Below, piece after piece: positions 47,988 through 60,875 of a DNA stretch of 64,000 nucleotides. Position 1 is the stretch's first letter; each line of letters opens with the position of its first letter. The notes under the pieces were generated by a model. It was not told where the DNA came from. It searched no databases and saw only the letters and a list, made by a program, of their open reading frames with translations. The position numbers and the translations under genes were made by a program. Source of the stretch: Allacma fusca (Eukaryota > Arthropoda > Collembola > Symphypleona > Sminthuridae); contig OX359246.1 of NCBI GenBank assembly GCA_947179485.1, forward strand, positions 47,719,632 to 47,783,631, given 5' to 3'.

Positions 47988-50900
47988 CTTTCACGCTTTG
48001 AAATATCAGTCCGATTTCGGCTCAGGTTAGAACATTCTACTTAAAGTTCACTGAACAATTTATGGTTATGTTCACTTGGAGTAAATATTATAGTGGCTCA
48101 GTGGCTGGAAAACTGTATGTATGGAACGTTACTAACAAATGTTTACAATTAAGGTATCCTTAAAAGCTGTCACTAGAACTTCACCAAAATTAGCATGTTA
48201 TTCCAACTCAAATTTTAAAGTGTAGCACAGTTTCAATTCAACTTAAATGCAACGTCGGGAAAAGTTGATGTTAGTTGCAGTTTATTGGAACGTCGAGGGA
48301 AATGAATATCCGGCGCGTTGAGCGGTCAAAACTTATGACGGAATGGACTCAAGAGAACTTTCTCTGCGGCTCCTTTCTCTGGCTGCTCTGGTTCGTGACT
48401 GTCAGGTTTGGAAATTCGAACTAGGCAGGAGCTTTTCTCACTGCAACCCACTCAAAGCTTTTCCGTTCGGCGGGGCATGCATGCAATAATTATGTATAGA
48501 TAGGAAAAGAATCTGTAATGTACGTTAGACTATTTCACATATGATATGTAAATGTTCTCTACTAAGGCTGCTTGTACCTATAAGTAATTATGTATAGATA
48601 CACAATGATTTTTGTCGTATGATATGTAGTGTCAAAGCAGTAGGTCCACCATGTTATGGTGTAAGTATATGTTTGATTTGTATATATATCTACATATGTA
48701 CAAAAAAAATTTAAGATGGAAAGCCCAGGTTGGAGTTATGTTGTAGCACATGCACTAACCCCCAGGGAAGGGAATGTGTACGAGCAGAAATCTCAACCTG
48801 TGATTACCTCCTCTGAAATGGGAATCATTACATTCAAGATGTTAAATAATGATTGTAGCCTTAATATTGCATTTTCTATTGCAAGGTCGTTTTTGATCCA
48901 GCTCAGCTGTACTCTGTAATAGCGCCACAGTCCATGTACTAATTACATTTTGTGTGATTAATTAAATATATAGGGTACTGTGACTGTGATAAGGGATGAA
49001 AAGTACAAGATCATTGAGTCACCAAAAGTTCATTTTTGTTCAACGGAGTCCCTAAAGCATTCGAAGATTTAGTACCCAAGATTTTTATATACATTTTTAG
49101 GTAACTTTAGGTTTCTTGTAGATATGACCAAAATAGAAAACTTTACTCTGTTCAAATCTTATTCCTCTTGTTATGTCTTGGTAGTCGTGGAGACGGTGGA
49201 CTTGAATGTGAGAACCTGACCAGTACAAGCACGCTCTTTTGTACGATTTAGACTGGAAATTTTTTCTGATTATCGTGATTACATATGCTACGTCGACGGA
49301 TTTCCAATACGTGTTTCCTATTCACTGGTATATTATTACATATAATGTCACATATTTACATATTCATTCCGTCAGATCATTCATTGATACACCACACTCC
49401 TTTTAGGGTATAAAAATAAATTCTTTCTCTTGAATGGTATAATTAGAAGCATTACTTGTACGTATGTAAAGATACTTACATTATTATAATTGTAAGGCAG
49501 GAAGTTGGAATTTATTGACCTTTTCTTCCTTTTACGTGCACTTCTTTACGTTCTTTCCTTCCAGGTTTACTTGTGTTTTTGATGTATGTATGTGTACGCT
49601 CAGTCTGCTGAAACGTATTTTTTCCCTTCTGTGTAATACCGTCTGTGAGGAAGTAAAACAAAGACAAGTTCAGCTGTTTCCTTCCCTGAAGTTTCTACCT
49701 GGTTCTGTAGAAATAATTGAGTATTTGCATTTCAGTCAAAAGTTTACACAATATTGCGTGCAGCTCTATATGCGTTTCTGGTGGAAAGTGCATGCTTTGT
49801 GGAGAAGTGTTGGTTTGAATACTGTAAATGCCTTTTTATTAATAAGAAAGAATTCTCCCTTGTGCTACGTATATTTTTATTTAAAAATTACAAATGATTA
49901 TTGTTTTTATTTCACAATTCATCGAATTTATTATTAACAACATGCAAAGTTCGTTTTTTCGAGCATATAAAAAAACCACCGTGTTTCTAACCTAGAAAGT
50001 GTGTTATAATTAAAAACAGATTCATGCTCCTTGAACTAGTTGTAAAAAGTGAAAATATTTGTACATGTAGATACATACTGAGGGAAGCCTTTTTCGAAGA
50101 AATAGACGTTTCACTGTTCCTCAATTCTGCGGTGTGTTTCGATAGATTAAAAAAAGCCTCGTGCGGAGGGCAATTTGCTGAAACGTTGAAAGGAGCTCGT
50201 TGTCATATGCTTGCATGTATGTATTTATCTTCCACCACATACAGTGGTACTCCGTCAAGTTTCTGTCAGGCTAATGCATTAATAATTTATTTTTGAAGAT
50301 ACAGACAGAACAAATAGAAGCTATGCATGCAGAGTGCCTTATACGTAACATATGTATGTATGTATGCTAGCCGATGACCATGAAAGTAGCCGCGGAGGAA
50401 CAAAAATCTGGTGAATTCGTGTACCCTTGATAATGCATAATATGGTAATGATCATTCATAAGGTAGGTATAAGTGTCTTCTTACAGCACCTTCCTTGAAA
50501 CCAGGATCAAGGTTAAAGTTATTGTGTGCAATTTTGTGGATCAATTTCTTGAGAAATTAATTTAGTTAAAATCTGCCTTCATTTATAAATCCGTCCAAAT
50601 TTTCACGTCAGTTTGCATCTAAGGATTATATATGTAAATTATATAAAGTAATTATTTCAAAATTAACTACACTAAAAAATCAGAGCAACAACTGAAACAT
50701 CCGCAGAGGAAAATATCATCTTTACCTTGAAAACTTTTGATTATTTACAGAAAGTAAACTAGAATAGCGGTAAACCAGTTTATTGTAGATCAGGTCAGTG
50801 CACCTTTTATTGTTAGTTGGGGCAATACTCACTCTACAGTTTTGTTCTATAATGGTCACCATGTACAAGAAAGACCAACTTCTCCAAACATAACTGATTT

Positions 50901-53313
50901 CCAGCCATGACAGGATAAAGATTAAGATTATGCATAAAATTGAACTATCTTGATCCCTGCTATTTTATAAGCAACTAAATATTTTATGGCCATTGTAAAT
51001 TTCCCACTGCTGAAGTAAAACCCGGGAACCTGCAATGATTACAAGATAGCTAATACAATTTCATACTATTCTTGATCTTGAGAATGCGGGTAATAGATAA
51101 GTTGTTTAGCTGGAATTATCTTCATAATTATCAAAGGGATTATTATTAATCACATGAAACGCAATCTAGGTGAAGGTTCCAGATGATCTAGAACTTCAGT
51201 ATATTTTTTCTGGAGCACCTACTTTGGTTCACATGAGTATTTTGCGTGTGTATACACTCACACAATCTGAACATTACGACGTAAGAGATTGACCACCTGA
51301 GTTTCCAGATTTGGACCAACTACCTCCTTTTGCCTTCACCTCTGTACCTTAATTGTATGTATGGGCAGTGTGTAAGATTTGTACATGAGTTAAGATACAG
51401 CTAATATTTTCAAATATTTCGACTATATGTAGTATTATTTGCGGTATGAACATGTGTAATTATGCATATGTTTACGTATATAGCAGTATGGTGTAGAATC
51501 AAACCTTTCCATTTGGAGAGAAAATTTAGGACGGCTGTATAAATGAAAATGGCTATGTGATGACTACAGAAAACCACAACGAAACTTATACACAGATTAC
51601 TTTAATAGGTACAGTGTATATATATCATCTTACATGTATGTAGAAGCCTTTCATGTGCATATAGTAATTCCGTCTACATAAACCTAAATATAAAACTTAG
51701 TGAAAGCTAGGAGTAAAAGTAATAGCACGTGTGACAAGCAAATTGTTGATAAAACGGAAAATTCTTTTGATTATGCTATACATTCGTACACCTACATACT
51801 CGTTTATACAAACGTACATATGTACCACTATTGGAAGCAGGTGGAAGCAACAGTCAGAGTTTTGAATAATAAATATGCAGATTTTAGTACCCACATCCTA
51901 CGTACATACTTGAAACCCAGGGGATTAACGATGTTCACAGTATAGTTTTATACAATTGTAAATGCTGTAATAAAGGATCTTGTAAATGAGTGACCACTTC
52001 CAATGGCCTTGTTCCATCTTTCGTCTATGCACGATCTTTTCCTTAAAATTAGGTCTCAATCAACGCACTTATTTTATTTTCAGTTTGAAAGTTGATTCAT
52101 TAAAACCTCTCAGAACATTATTTTCATTTTTGAAGTTAATTTAATCTTATAAACTTGTTACACTCCGATGCACAAAAGTAGCGGCGAGGTTGATTTACAA
52201 GTAGCTCAAAGAATTACAACTTTTAATCATTCAGTTTCAATTGTATTATCGTATCATTTGGCAATATGCGGTGTCCCACGCCCATATTAAGTAATTGTAC
52301 AACTGCTTTTTGGAGGAGATTAGCACGAGCAATGATAAAATTAAATTTTAATGTTGAGGATAACAATATAGCTCATCTTCTGTCTCCCTCATTTACTAAC
52401 CTCACCATCATTTTCTTTCCTCACCAAAAGTATTTAATATACATATGTGTATTCAATTAAGCACGTAAGTAGTAGTACGATAGCATAGGAAGATCTGAGT
52501 AATCTGAGAGTGTCGAGCATGAAAGAATGTATAAAATATGTTGGATATTGGATATTTTGACACCCCATGATACACATTGCAATTTTTATTCTTGCTTAAC
52601 CATTCTTCTAGGCAAAACTCAATTAAAGTTGTTAAATAGCAAGAGATATACATACTCCTAATCATGAGAGTCCTTAAAAATGACAATGACTTTGGACTCG
52701 AAGATCAGCGAGAGGTAAACCTGTTCGTGTCATTATTAGAAGGTTAGTTGCAATGCAAAGTTGAAGGGTCATATAGTCGAATACGTAGATACATGTGTTT
52801 TTGCTACAAGCTCAAAATCAAACAATCCTCAAAATTAGCCTAAAGCAAGAAAATGACAACAACCTGTAAAAGTTGTATAAACATGCGACATAGTTCAATA
52901 GGCTAGTCGTACATGCTTTTCATAGTCAACACAAGATAAGTAGGTACACCTACCTATGTGAAAATTCTAAACTACTCTTCCAGTGCGATCATACCTCTTT
53001 CTGTCTGTGTTGGGTTTGGTACTTGCAAAAAAGTTAGGCCTAAAAAAATGTTCTTCACTTGAACCTTCAAACTTGATAGTTACATGCAGTAAACAATTAC
53101 TGCAGTTATTTTAAATATCAGAGTTATACTGTCTGGACGACTAGTTAAACGTTTCCTCACAATGAATAAGTTTTTCTTCCTGAACAACACATTTGCACGC
53201 AATTGTCAGAATAGAGATTCATGCGTTTTGTTCCCCAGTTGACAATTTCTTATCGTTAGTGGAATAATAATTTGTATAGATACACAAACTGAGATATTAT
53301 TTCCCATAAGTGA
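47988..53313. other. 5.3-kb stretch without a recognised gene
   Basis: Upstream of the kinesin start. Contains short TATGTATGTA microsatellites (for example near 50350) and scattered ORFs of 60-140 codons with no domain, signal peptide or splice support. Non-coding exons, distal regulatory DNA or fast-evolving genes could be hidden here. Confidence 0.4.
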
Positions 53314-54694
53314 ATGGAATATTTTTTCGGGAAAAACAATTATTACAAAATGCTCTTTCTCCTGATAATAAAATTCGTGCTGTGTTTCCTCATAACACCG
53401 TTTAGTGCAGAAAATACATTGCTGGCAAAATGCACCTTCAAAGTTGAACTTCCCGTTGAAACCTTGTTGAACGTTGGGCAAAATATTCCTCAGGATGTGA
53501 CTAAAACTGTGCCAAAATTCCCTTGCTGGTTTGACCCAGCTCTAGCAAGGATCGGTCAAAAGTTCGCAAAGAAAAATTTCGGAAGTATTTTTAGTGCGCA
53601 TGCTTTTTCGCTAATACCACTTTTAAGTGACAAGCAAAATGAGCGAGTGTTATTTCTTACGGGGAGATCTTCTGATCCTCACCGTGCTTACAAAAGATAT
53701 GTTGCCACAGCTCGGCAAATTCATTTATGGTACACCCAGGATATTATGAGCCAAAATTGGTTAACAAGTATATCCAATGTCCGGAAGATACATGAAGCAG
53801 CAGCCAGTTATTTAGAGAGGATGAATTCAACCATGAAAAATAATTATGTAGCGACGAATAAAAGTAACCCAACGGGCTTCTATCCTCGGAAGAAAATGTG
53901 GGAGGCTTTTAAATTGGACTTGGAGAATGCAGTGACGGGGATCAAAATGGAAAGAAAGGATTATTCCAAGCCAAAATATATGCAAAATCAATATACCATG
54001 ACAATTGCACTGTGGGGTTTCATGTCTCTGCCGGTTATGATACCCTACAGACTTGGTATTGTTAGATTTACGGAGACTGACCTCAAGGGGTTCGTTCATC
54101 TTTGGGGGATTATTGCTTACATGCTGGGGGCTGAAGAGGAGTTCATATTCTGCAAAGATGTATGGAATGGCTGGGAAGAGTGCAAGGATTATCTAAGAGA
54201 GATTTTCAGAGTTTACTTGCTACCCCAAATGCTGGAGTTAGATTTCGAGGGGCAAATAATGATTGAATCGCTAATTGAGGTAATTTCATTAATTCGGTAA
54301 TTAAAGGCAATAATATTGGGGTATTAAAAGTAAAAATAAATTGTAAAGTTGGTGAAATCTTGAAACGAACTTAAATTTTTAATTGCAGGGGTTACATAAA
54401 ATGGTACCCCTCTATCCGGTGGACGCCTTTTTAATAAATTTTCTGGAGGGTACAGTAGGGACATTGGAGCACCGCGCAAAGCATCTGCGAAGACAGCGCA
54501 AATTTATGGATTTTTTGTGGGGAACTGGTGCAAATTTGTTTACGAATACTGGATTGAAGATGCTTCGACTGGCTCAGTGGTCACTTAATTTTTTCATCTG
54601 GGGAGAACTGCAAGTAGGAAGTAAGAAAGCTTTTGGTGATCCTGGGAGAAATTCATCAGTTGTAGCTCTTACTCATTTCTACATGGACAAATGA
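53314..54694 (+). CDS. mpaB/rubber-oxygenase-like (DUF2236) protein, secreted or ER
   Basis: Two exons: 53314-54279 and 54389-54694 (phase 0), 423 aa from the first ATG. The better start may be Met13 (53350), which puts the signal peptide MLFLLIIKFVLCFLITPFSA at the very N terminus. The body shows blocks I associate with the mpaB / latex-clearing-protein domain: 'FGSIFSAHAFSLIPLLSD', 'YKRYVATARQIHLWYTQD', 'SISNVRKIHEAA', 'QYTMTIALWGFMSLP' and 'GFVHLWGIIAYMLGAEEEF'. Members bind heme b through a histidine and cleave or oxidise lipophilic substrates. The animal homologues are uncharacterised. The assignment comes from pattern memory; the exon model is firm. Confidence 0.65.
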
Positions 54695-54704
54695 TCTATA
54701 CTAA

Positions 54705-55110
54705 TCTTGGTAGCCTGATGGTGTACAAACCGGTATTAATATATTATTTATTAATAATTTCCGTTTCCACTGTATTAATAATTCTGATTCACTCCAGTAA
54801 TACTTTGCTTTTAGCGGTTATTCCAAGTTCCTTAGTTTTAGTTATATCACGTTTAATGTTTGCCAATAAGACGGAATGCTATCGAATATTGAATTGCAGA
54901 AATTAATAAATGGGACACGCTAATTGTCCAGATTTTGGTCGGAATGTTGGAAACAAGTTTTATTTTTGTCCTGGGTGGATGATAAGAGTGCTTACAGAGA
55001 ATTTGGAATGCACACACAACAAAATCATTTGACTGTTCATTGTGTAGCACATCAATAATTTACACATTTTAGCATAGTAGTTTCATAAATAACAAAATGA
55101 TAGACTTCCA
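54705..55110. repeat. duplicate of the TRAP-gamma 3' flank, copy 1
   Basis: Direct-orientation partner of 59200-59605. Shared stretches include GTCCAGATTTTGGTCGGAAT, ACAAGTTTTATTTTTNTCCT, GGGTGGATGATANGAGTGCT and TTTCATAAATAACAAAAT. The match runs into the last codons of TRAP-gamma (ACTTCCAGT) and then stops. Confidence 0.75.
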
Positions 55111-55884
55111 GTCATTGATGCTCACAAACAGTTGCGTCGATACGATCGCCTTCCTTCAAGCCTGCGAATGCAAATTTTTGTGAGAAATTCATTCCTCTTT
55201 CCATCAAACTCCTTAAAGCTACTCACAAAAATGAAGCTTTAAAATTCTGCCTTCCCTCAGCCTTCCTTTAAGTTTAATAAAAATCAACCTGCCTTGATTC
55301 TGCCTTCCTCCGAAAATAGCTTTCCTTCATTCCAATTCATTTGTTCATTTATTGTAAAAGTTTATAAATTCTATCAAAACTCATTTTTCTTAAGTAGGTA
55401 ACCTACCTCCTCAACTCCCATAACTGTAAGTGGAAGTTTCAGAGTGCCCCAATTCAGGTGACGTTCTAGTGAACGACGTGAAACCTTTAATGTAAGTATC
55501 TTACTTAGGGCTTCTTACAATTAGTACTTGCCCTTCCTTCGCCCACCATTTATCGGGAATTTTTGAAATCCTTCCCAGAGGATTCACATTATCACAATGT
55601 CACAATGAGAAGACCACTGACATCGACAGCAACCGGCGAAGGCACTGCTCGTGCTGGTAGCAGAAATATAAATTAAGGTTAACCTGCCATCTAAGCGTGA
55701 GAAGTGAAACCTGTTGAGGATGTGCTGTGGTGCATTGTATTGACTAATATAGAGAAGCAGTAGAGCAGCGACAAACGGTGGAAGAATGTTACTGCTCCCG
55801 AGCCATACAACCGGCCTGTTACGAATACCTCAGCGTGGTCATATGGACTCGTTCATTTGAGGCTGCAGAAGCAACAGTCCGCGT
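55111..55884. other. intergenic, RpS14 upstream region
   Basis: No gene recognised. It should contain the RpS14 promoter in its right part. Confidence 0.45.
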
Positions 55885-55896
55885 CGTGAGTTTTCA

Positions 55897-55917
55897 CTTC
55901 CGTTAAGTCTAGAAAAA
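55897..55917 (+). promoter_or_regulatory. RpS14 start region with TOP-like tract and 5' UTR exon
   Basis: A pyrimidine run (CTTCCGTT from 55897) fits the 5' terminal oligopyrimidine start of ribosomal protein mRNAs. A short non-coding exon would end at 55917 before donor GTGAGT. The acceptor TTTCAG ends at 55992, 13 bases before the ATG. Confidence 0.5.
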
Positions 55918-56005
55918 GTGAGTTTAATTAATTAAATTTCAATTCTGTTGAGTAGTAATATAGTGTCTAATAAGTTATTATTTATGTTTCAGATAAATTC
56001 TTAAA

Positions 56006-56816
<811 letters not shown>

Positions 56817-56903
56817 ATCTGGCAATTAAACATCATTTTTATTGACCTGTGGAAAGATTGTAAAGGAATTTTTGACATCTTATGGCACGGGTTGATATTT
56901 ATC

Positions 56904-56909
56904 AATAAA
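56904..56909 (+). promoter_or_regulatory. polyadenylation signal AATAAA
   Basis: Hexamer 88 bases after the RpS14 stop codon. Confidence 0.6.
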
Positions 56910-57637
56910 TGAGGCGGTTTGTTGGATAAATTCGACTTGGGTTGTCCTGATTTTCTTTATGCATGTAATTTTAGGCTGTCTTTTATGCAGTATTTATCAG
57001 TTGGGATGAGTATCGTTTTGGTCGGTTTTTAGACCTGCGAGAGGTTTGATGCAAATCGAATGGGACGCTCACATGTTCATAATTTCTCAATCTCAAACAA
57101 ACCGTTGTGTGCAAGTACCTATTCACAAGTCAGGCCAGTCCTCACATACATATGTACCTATTTATTCTGTATTCCTACTTTATTAGGACTTGCTTTTCAG
57201 CCGAAAATTACAATTCCAGGCATTTTCATGCTGTTGAGTAGGAATTGTCATGATCTCTGGGATTTCGACTACTCACAATTTAGATGAATACAGTACTGAG
57301 TGCACTGCTTAGTATTTTGTCCGCTCCTTTGAACCTTCCGATGGGAACAGATTTGACATCATTTTATTTAGAAGCTGCAGATGGACTGGCGATTTGACAT
57401 TATCTTCCAGCAAAGATCCATGTAGAATTGATGCCAAGGAGTAATTACGTATATAGTTCATACTCATGATTTATGATGACCTTAGCTTTGAATTATTTCA
57501 TTTCACGACAGAAATTGTGCAAGTTGAGCAATTGGCTTTTGAGGTGATTAATTTTAAATTAATGAAGTTTCTTCAGGTAATTTCCAATTTCATAAAATCA
57601 CAAGTGAAATGTTGTTTTCTGTTATTGAAAATAGTGA
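56910..57637. other. intergenic, nothing recognised
   Basis: Between the RpS14 3' end and the hAT-type element. Confidence 0.45.
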
Positions 57638-57645
57638 ATTGAAAT

Positions 57646-58320
57646 CAGTGCTCTCAATTTTACTCATTACTCGAATTTTTCATAAAGTGAGTAAGTGAGT
57701 ATTGTACTTACTCGTACTCACATCTGCGAGTATGAGTAAGTAATGAGTAAGTAATTTTAAAAAGGTTGATGTTTAAGTAAGTAAAGAGTAAGTACGAACA
57801 CTCATTCCCCAGTGTAATGTAAGTAATGAGTAAGTAAGACGAACTGCAAAGTATCAAAAAGTAAGTATTGAGTAAGTAAACTCTTCTTTACTGGAGTAAC
57901 TACCATTGAAAAAATGTTCTCCGACAATATCCATGACTTATATATGGTTTATGGAGGCAGATAACACAGGCCATAGGCAAACAATGCCTTTAAATACTTG
58001 CGACGATGCAAATCGTTAAACTTGAGTCGTTGACTACACTACCAAAGATGGCAGTGACGTGGATTATATTTGAAAATGAGTAAGTATTACTTGAGTACTA
58101 TGCAGGCAAAAGTAAGTAAAGAGTAAGTAATATCAGCTTATTTTTGCGAATAAGTAAGTAAAGAGTAAGTATTACACTGCGACCCGAAGTTTTGAGGGAG
58201 TAAAGAGTAAGTCAGATAGCTACCATGAAGCCCCTGAGTAAGTAAAAAGTAAGTACTGGACATCATGAGAGGCAAAATTATGAGTAAAGAGTAAGTAAGG
58301 GTGTCTAACTGAGAGCACTG
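57646..58320. mobile_element. hAT-type element built of GAGTAAGTAA repeats
   Basis: 675 bp with inverted ends CAGTGCTCTCA (57646-57656) and TGAGAGCACTG (58310-58320). The 8-bp target duplication ATTGAAAT is perfect (57638-57645 and 58321-58328). Much of the interior is an irregular tandem array of GAGTAAGTAA words, directed inward from both ends on opposite strands in part. No ORF of transposase size. Confidence 0.9.
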
Positions 58321-58328
58321 ATTGAAAT

Positions 58329-59199
58329 AACGGATTGACGGCTCAAGGTTCGAAATTAAACGCAATACACTTACACATTATGGTATTGCTGTGCATATGT
58401 CACCATAAATAAAGACGATTGGGTTCTCATAAAGGTCATGGGCTATTGTTTGAACTGGGCCGAGCAACTGAAGTTGGCGAATATAATAATTAGTATTTTC
58501 AATAGATTATGTAATTATCCATAAATAAGCTATTTTCATTCGTAGTCCAAGCTTAGTCTAGCTCGAAGCAGAAGCTATTTTTTATGGAAACCCTTGAATT
58601 TTAGTGACGATGAGGTTAACGGCTGGGAACGGTTGTTGTACGGTTTTCATTGATGATTCTCTGGTCAAATTAACGGAACATTCGATAATGTAACAAAAAT
58701 GTGATACCCTAATGATTCACTATTACTACATTATTAGTACAGCGGCCGAGAAAACTGACCAGTTTTATTGACTTCGTTGGATTTTGGAGGAAGATCACCA
58801 CAGATGAGATGAGTTAACTTACTAAATTTTAGAAACAAAGCGAAATAATGTGAGCCCTTTCCTATGTTAGATCGGACCTGTATAATTGTATAACGGATGT
58901 ATAATTGATTGATTGATTATTATATATCTTATTATGTAAACTGATGTATTAAACACCAGATGAATGGAAAGATGAAGGAATATCGAATGGGGCAGAAAGT
59001 GAAATGAAAACAACAAGGTTTCCAGCGTATAAAACATAAGTTGGTAAGAAAATCATTTTATATGCAAGGAACAGCGCGATAATGGTACTTTCAAACTCAA
59101 CCCCAAGCTAAATTATGCTCAATAATTAAACATTTCTTGAATTACAGATTTACTAGCTTTAAAATGAATGTCGTTCAGAATCTGGAAGATTCTTATGTT
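58329..59199. other. intergenic, nothing recognised
   Basis: Between the element and the duplicated TRAP-gamma flank. Confidence 0.45.
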
Positions 59200-59605
59200 C
59201 ATTTTAGTAGCCTATTTGTGTACAAAACGGTATTCACATTTTATTTAATAATCTCCACTGTATTAATGTTACTGATGATTCAACAGATTGACTTCTTTAA
59301 TTTTAATACTTTAATTGGCGGTACGTATTTAAAGTGTGCAACAAACATGGAATGCTAATGCTGTCGAATGTTGAATTGCTGGAGTTAATAAATGAGTCAT
59401 AGCAAGTCCAGATTTTGGTCGGAATGTTGGATCCCAAAACAAGTTTTATTTTTCTCCTGGGTGGATGATACGAGTGCTTAGAGATACATGGAAATGCACA
59501 CAGAACCATTTGATTGTTCTTATCATTAGTTGTCGGCAGTCAATAATTTAGACAATTTCGCACACATTTTCATAAATAACAAAATTATTGACTTCCAGTA
59601 GACAA
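59200..59605. repeat. TRAP-gamma 3' flank, copy 2 of the duplication
   Basis: Partner of 54705-55110. It includes the last codons and the 3' flank of TRAP-gamma, so this is probably the source copy. Confidence 0.75.
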
Positions 59606-60875
59606 CAGCGCCAAGAGACCGCCAGCTGTGCCCACGGAGAGTACGTAGTTCCTGTTAACCAAAAATTAATTATTAATTTCAAATCCATAAAAACTTACAA
59701 ATCGTTCTGCGTTCAACAGAATTAAGTCAGATAAAAAAGCAGCCATGGAATACTTTTCATAATATTCAAACGGTAATTCCTTAGTTTCATCATTCTTATA
59801 CATAATGTAAGAATCAACCATCTTTCATTACCGATAATTATTACACGATTCACAGAATACTTACACAGAAGGGGAGAAAGACCGCAGGATGTAGAAGCTG
59901 GCGAAAATGATCAAAGCCAAGAATAAAGCATTGTTGTAGAAGATGGAGAAGGTAGTTGCTTCGTAGTCAGCCACTTCATTTTTCTTCCACAGAATTCTAA
60001 AACACAATTTCATTCATTCATTATTACATGTAAAACTCCTATGAAAATATTGTACGAATTATACCCTCAAATTATTCTAGTCAGAGCTTAAAAGCAGCCA
60101 CAGAACATTTTTCATAATATTCAAACGGTAATTCCTTTGTATCATCATTCTCAACACAGCTTAACGGTACAGCCTCGCACCAATCTGTTATATTTAAACC
60201 CGTCTGCCATGTAAAGTATCTCACCTCTCGTCTTTCTCTTTCTTGCTCATCTTCTTATCATCCGCAAGACGCTTATTCATTTCCAATGTCACAGCTTCCT
60301 CTCTCTTCACTGCCACCTAAAGGAAAAAAATCATGTCAACCAAAACTCCCACCAACACCAAAACCGTATCATAATTTATACATAAATTACGACGTATCAG
60401 AAAATAAAAAGCAGCCACAGAAGTAGTTTTCATAATATTCAAACGGTAATTCCGTTGTATCATCATTCAAAGTAACAATCCATTACAGTTTCAAGTCCTT
60501 ATATTTCTAAAAATAACAAAATACCTTGTGCTTAAGCGAGAACTTGGTGTTGCGGTAAGCAAAAGCCATAAGCCAGGTGGAAGCAAGGGTCACCACGAGG
60601 AATATGGGGGACGACGTGATAATATCCATTAGGTGAATTCTCCAGAATAACCCTAAAAAAATACAACAAAAAATGTTACAACTACAATGCAAGTATAAAC
60701 GAGTGAAATAAATATTAAAAAAATGCTTCAAACCGCTCCACTCACATATGGGAATAGCGGAGACGATGAAGGCATTGCCATAAAACAATGCGTTCGACTT
60801 CGTAGACACATTCCGGCTGAAATCCTGAAGTAATAATTCCTCCTCGCGGGTAAATTGCTTGGCTTTGGAAGTCAT
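59585..60875 (-). CDS. SSR3: translocon-associated protein subunit gamma (TRAP-gamma)
   Basis: Six exons on the minus strand, of which the first five listed need no adjustment: 60875-60746, 60652-60525, 60316-60225, 59996-59865, 59651-59585; they already sum to 549 nt, so the coding part is five exons and 182 aa. The protein matches TRAP-gamma throughout: '[34 protein letters not shown]', '[16 protein letters not shown]', '[27 protein letters not shown]' and '[12 protein letters not shown]'. Four membrane spans are expected. TRAP-gamma sits beside the Sec61 channel and contacts the ribosome during protein import into the ER. Three of its four introns each carry a box C/D snoRNA. Confidence 0.97.
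59723..59798 (-). ncRNA. box C/D snoRNA, SNORD65-like, copy 1
   Basis: Read on the minus strand, box C ATGATGA (59793-59787) and box D CTGA (59730-59727) are bracketed by a TAAG/CTTA terminal stem. A C'-like ATTATGA and D'-like TTGA lie between. Upstream of D' the guide GGAATTACCG is complementary to the universal 18S rRNA sequence CGGTAATTCC. The base five positions before D' pairs with the U after CGG. Box D lies 75 nt from the 3' splice site, as is typical for intronic C/D snoRNAs. Confidence 0.85.
60077..60153 (-). ncRNA. box C/D snoRNA, SNORD65-like, copy 2
   Basis: Same layout as copy 1 in the next intron: box C ATGATGA (60148-60142), the identical guide and C' core GGAATTACCGTTTGAATATT, and box D CTGA (60084-60081), 84 nt from the 3' splice site. 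The terminal stem is weaker. Confidence 0.82.
60393..60470 (-). ncRNA. box C/D snoRNA, SNORD65-like, copy 3
   Basis: Third copy in the adjoining intron: box C ATGATGA (60466-60460), the same guide core, box D CTGA (60400-60397), 80 nt from the 3' splice site. The terminal stem is weak. Bases between C' and D differ from the other two copies. Confidence 0.8.

Noticed and set aside
49515-50296. Two ORFs of 140 and 90 codons on the plus strand
   Set aside because: Composition follows the T-rich DNA. There is no motif and no conserved neighbour.
59723-60470. The shared intronic block read as a protein cassette ('ELPFEYYE')
   Set aside because: All three copies can be translated locally, but frames close at once. 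Conservation follows snoRNA boxes and the rRNA-complementary guide rather than codons.
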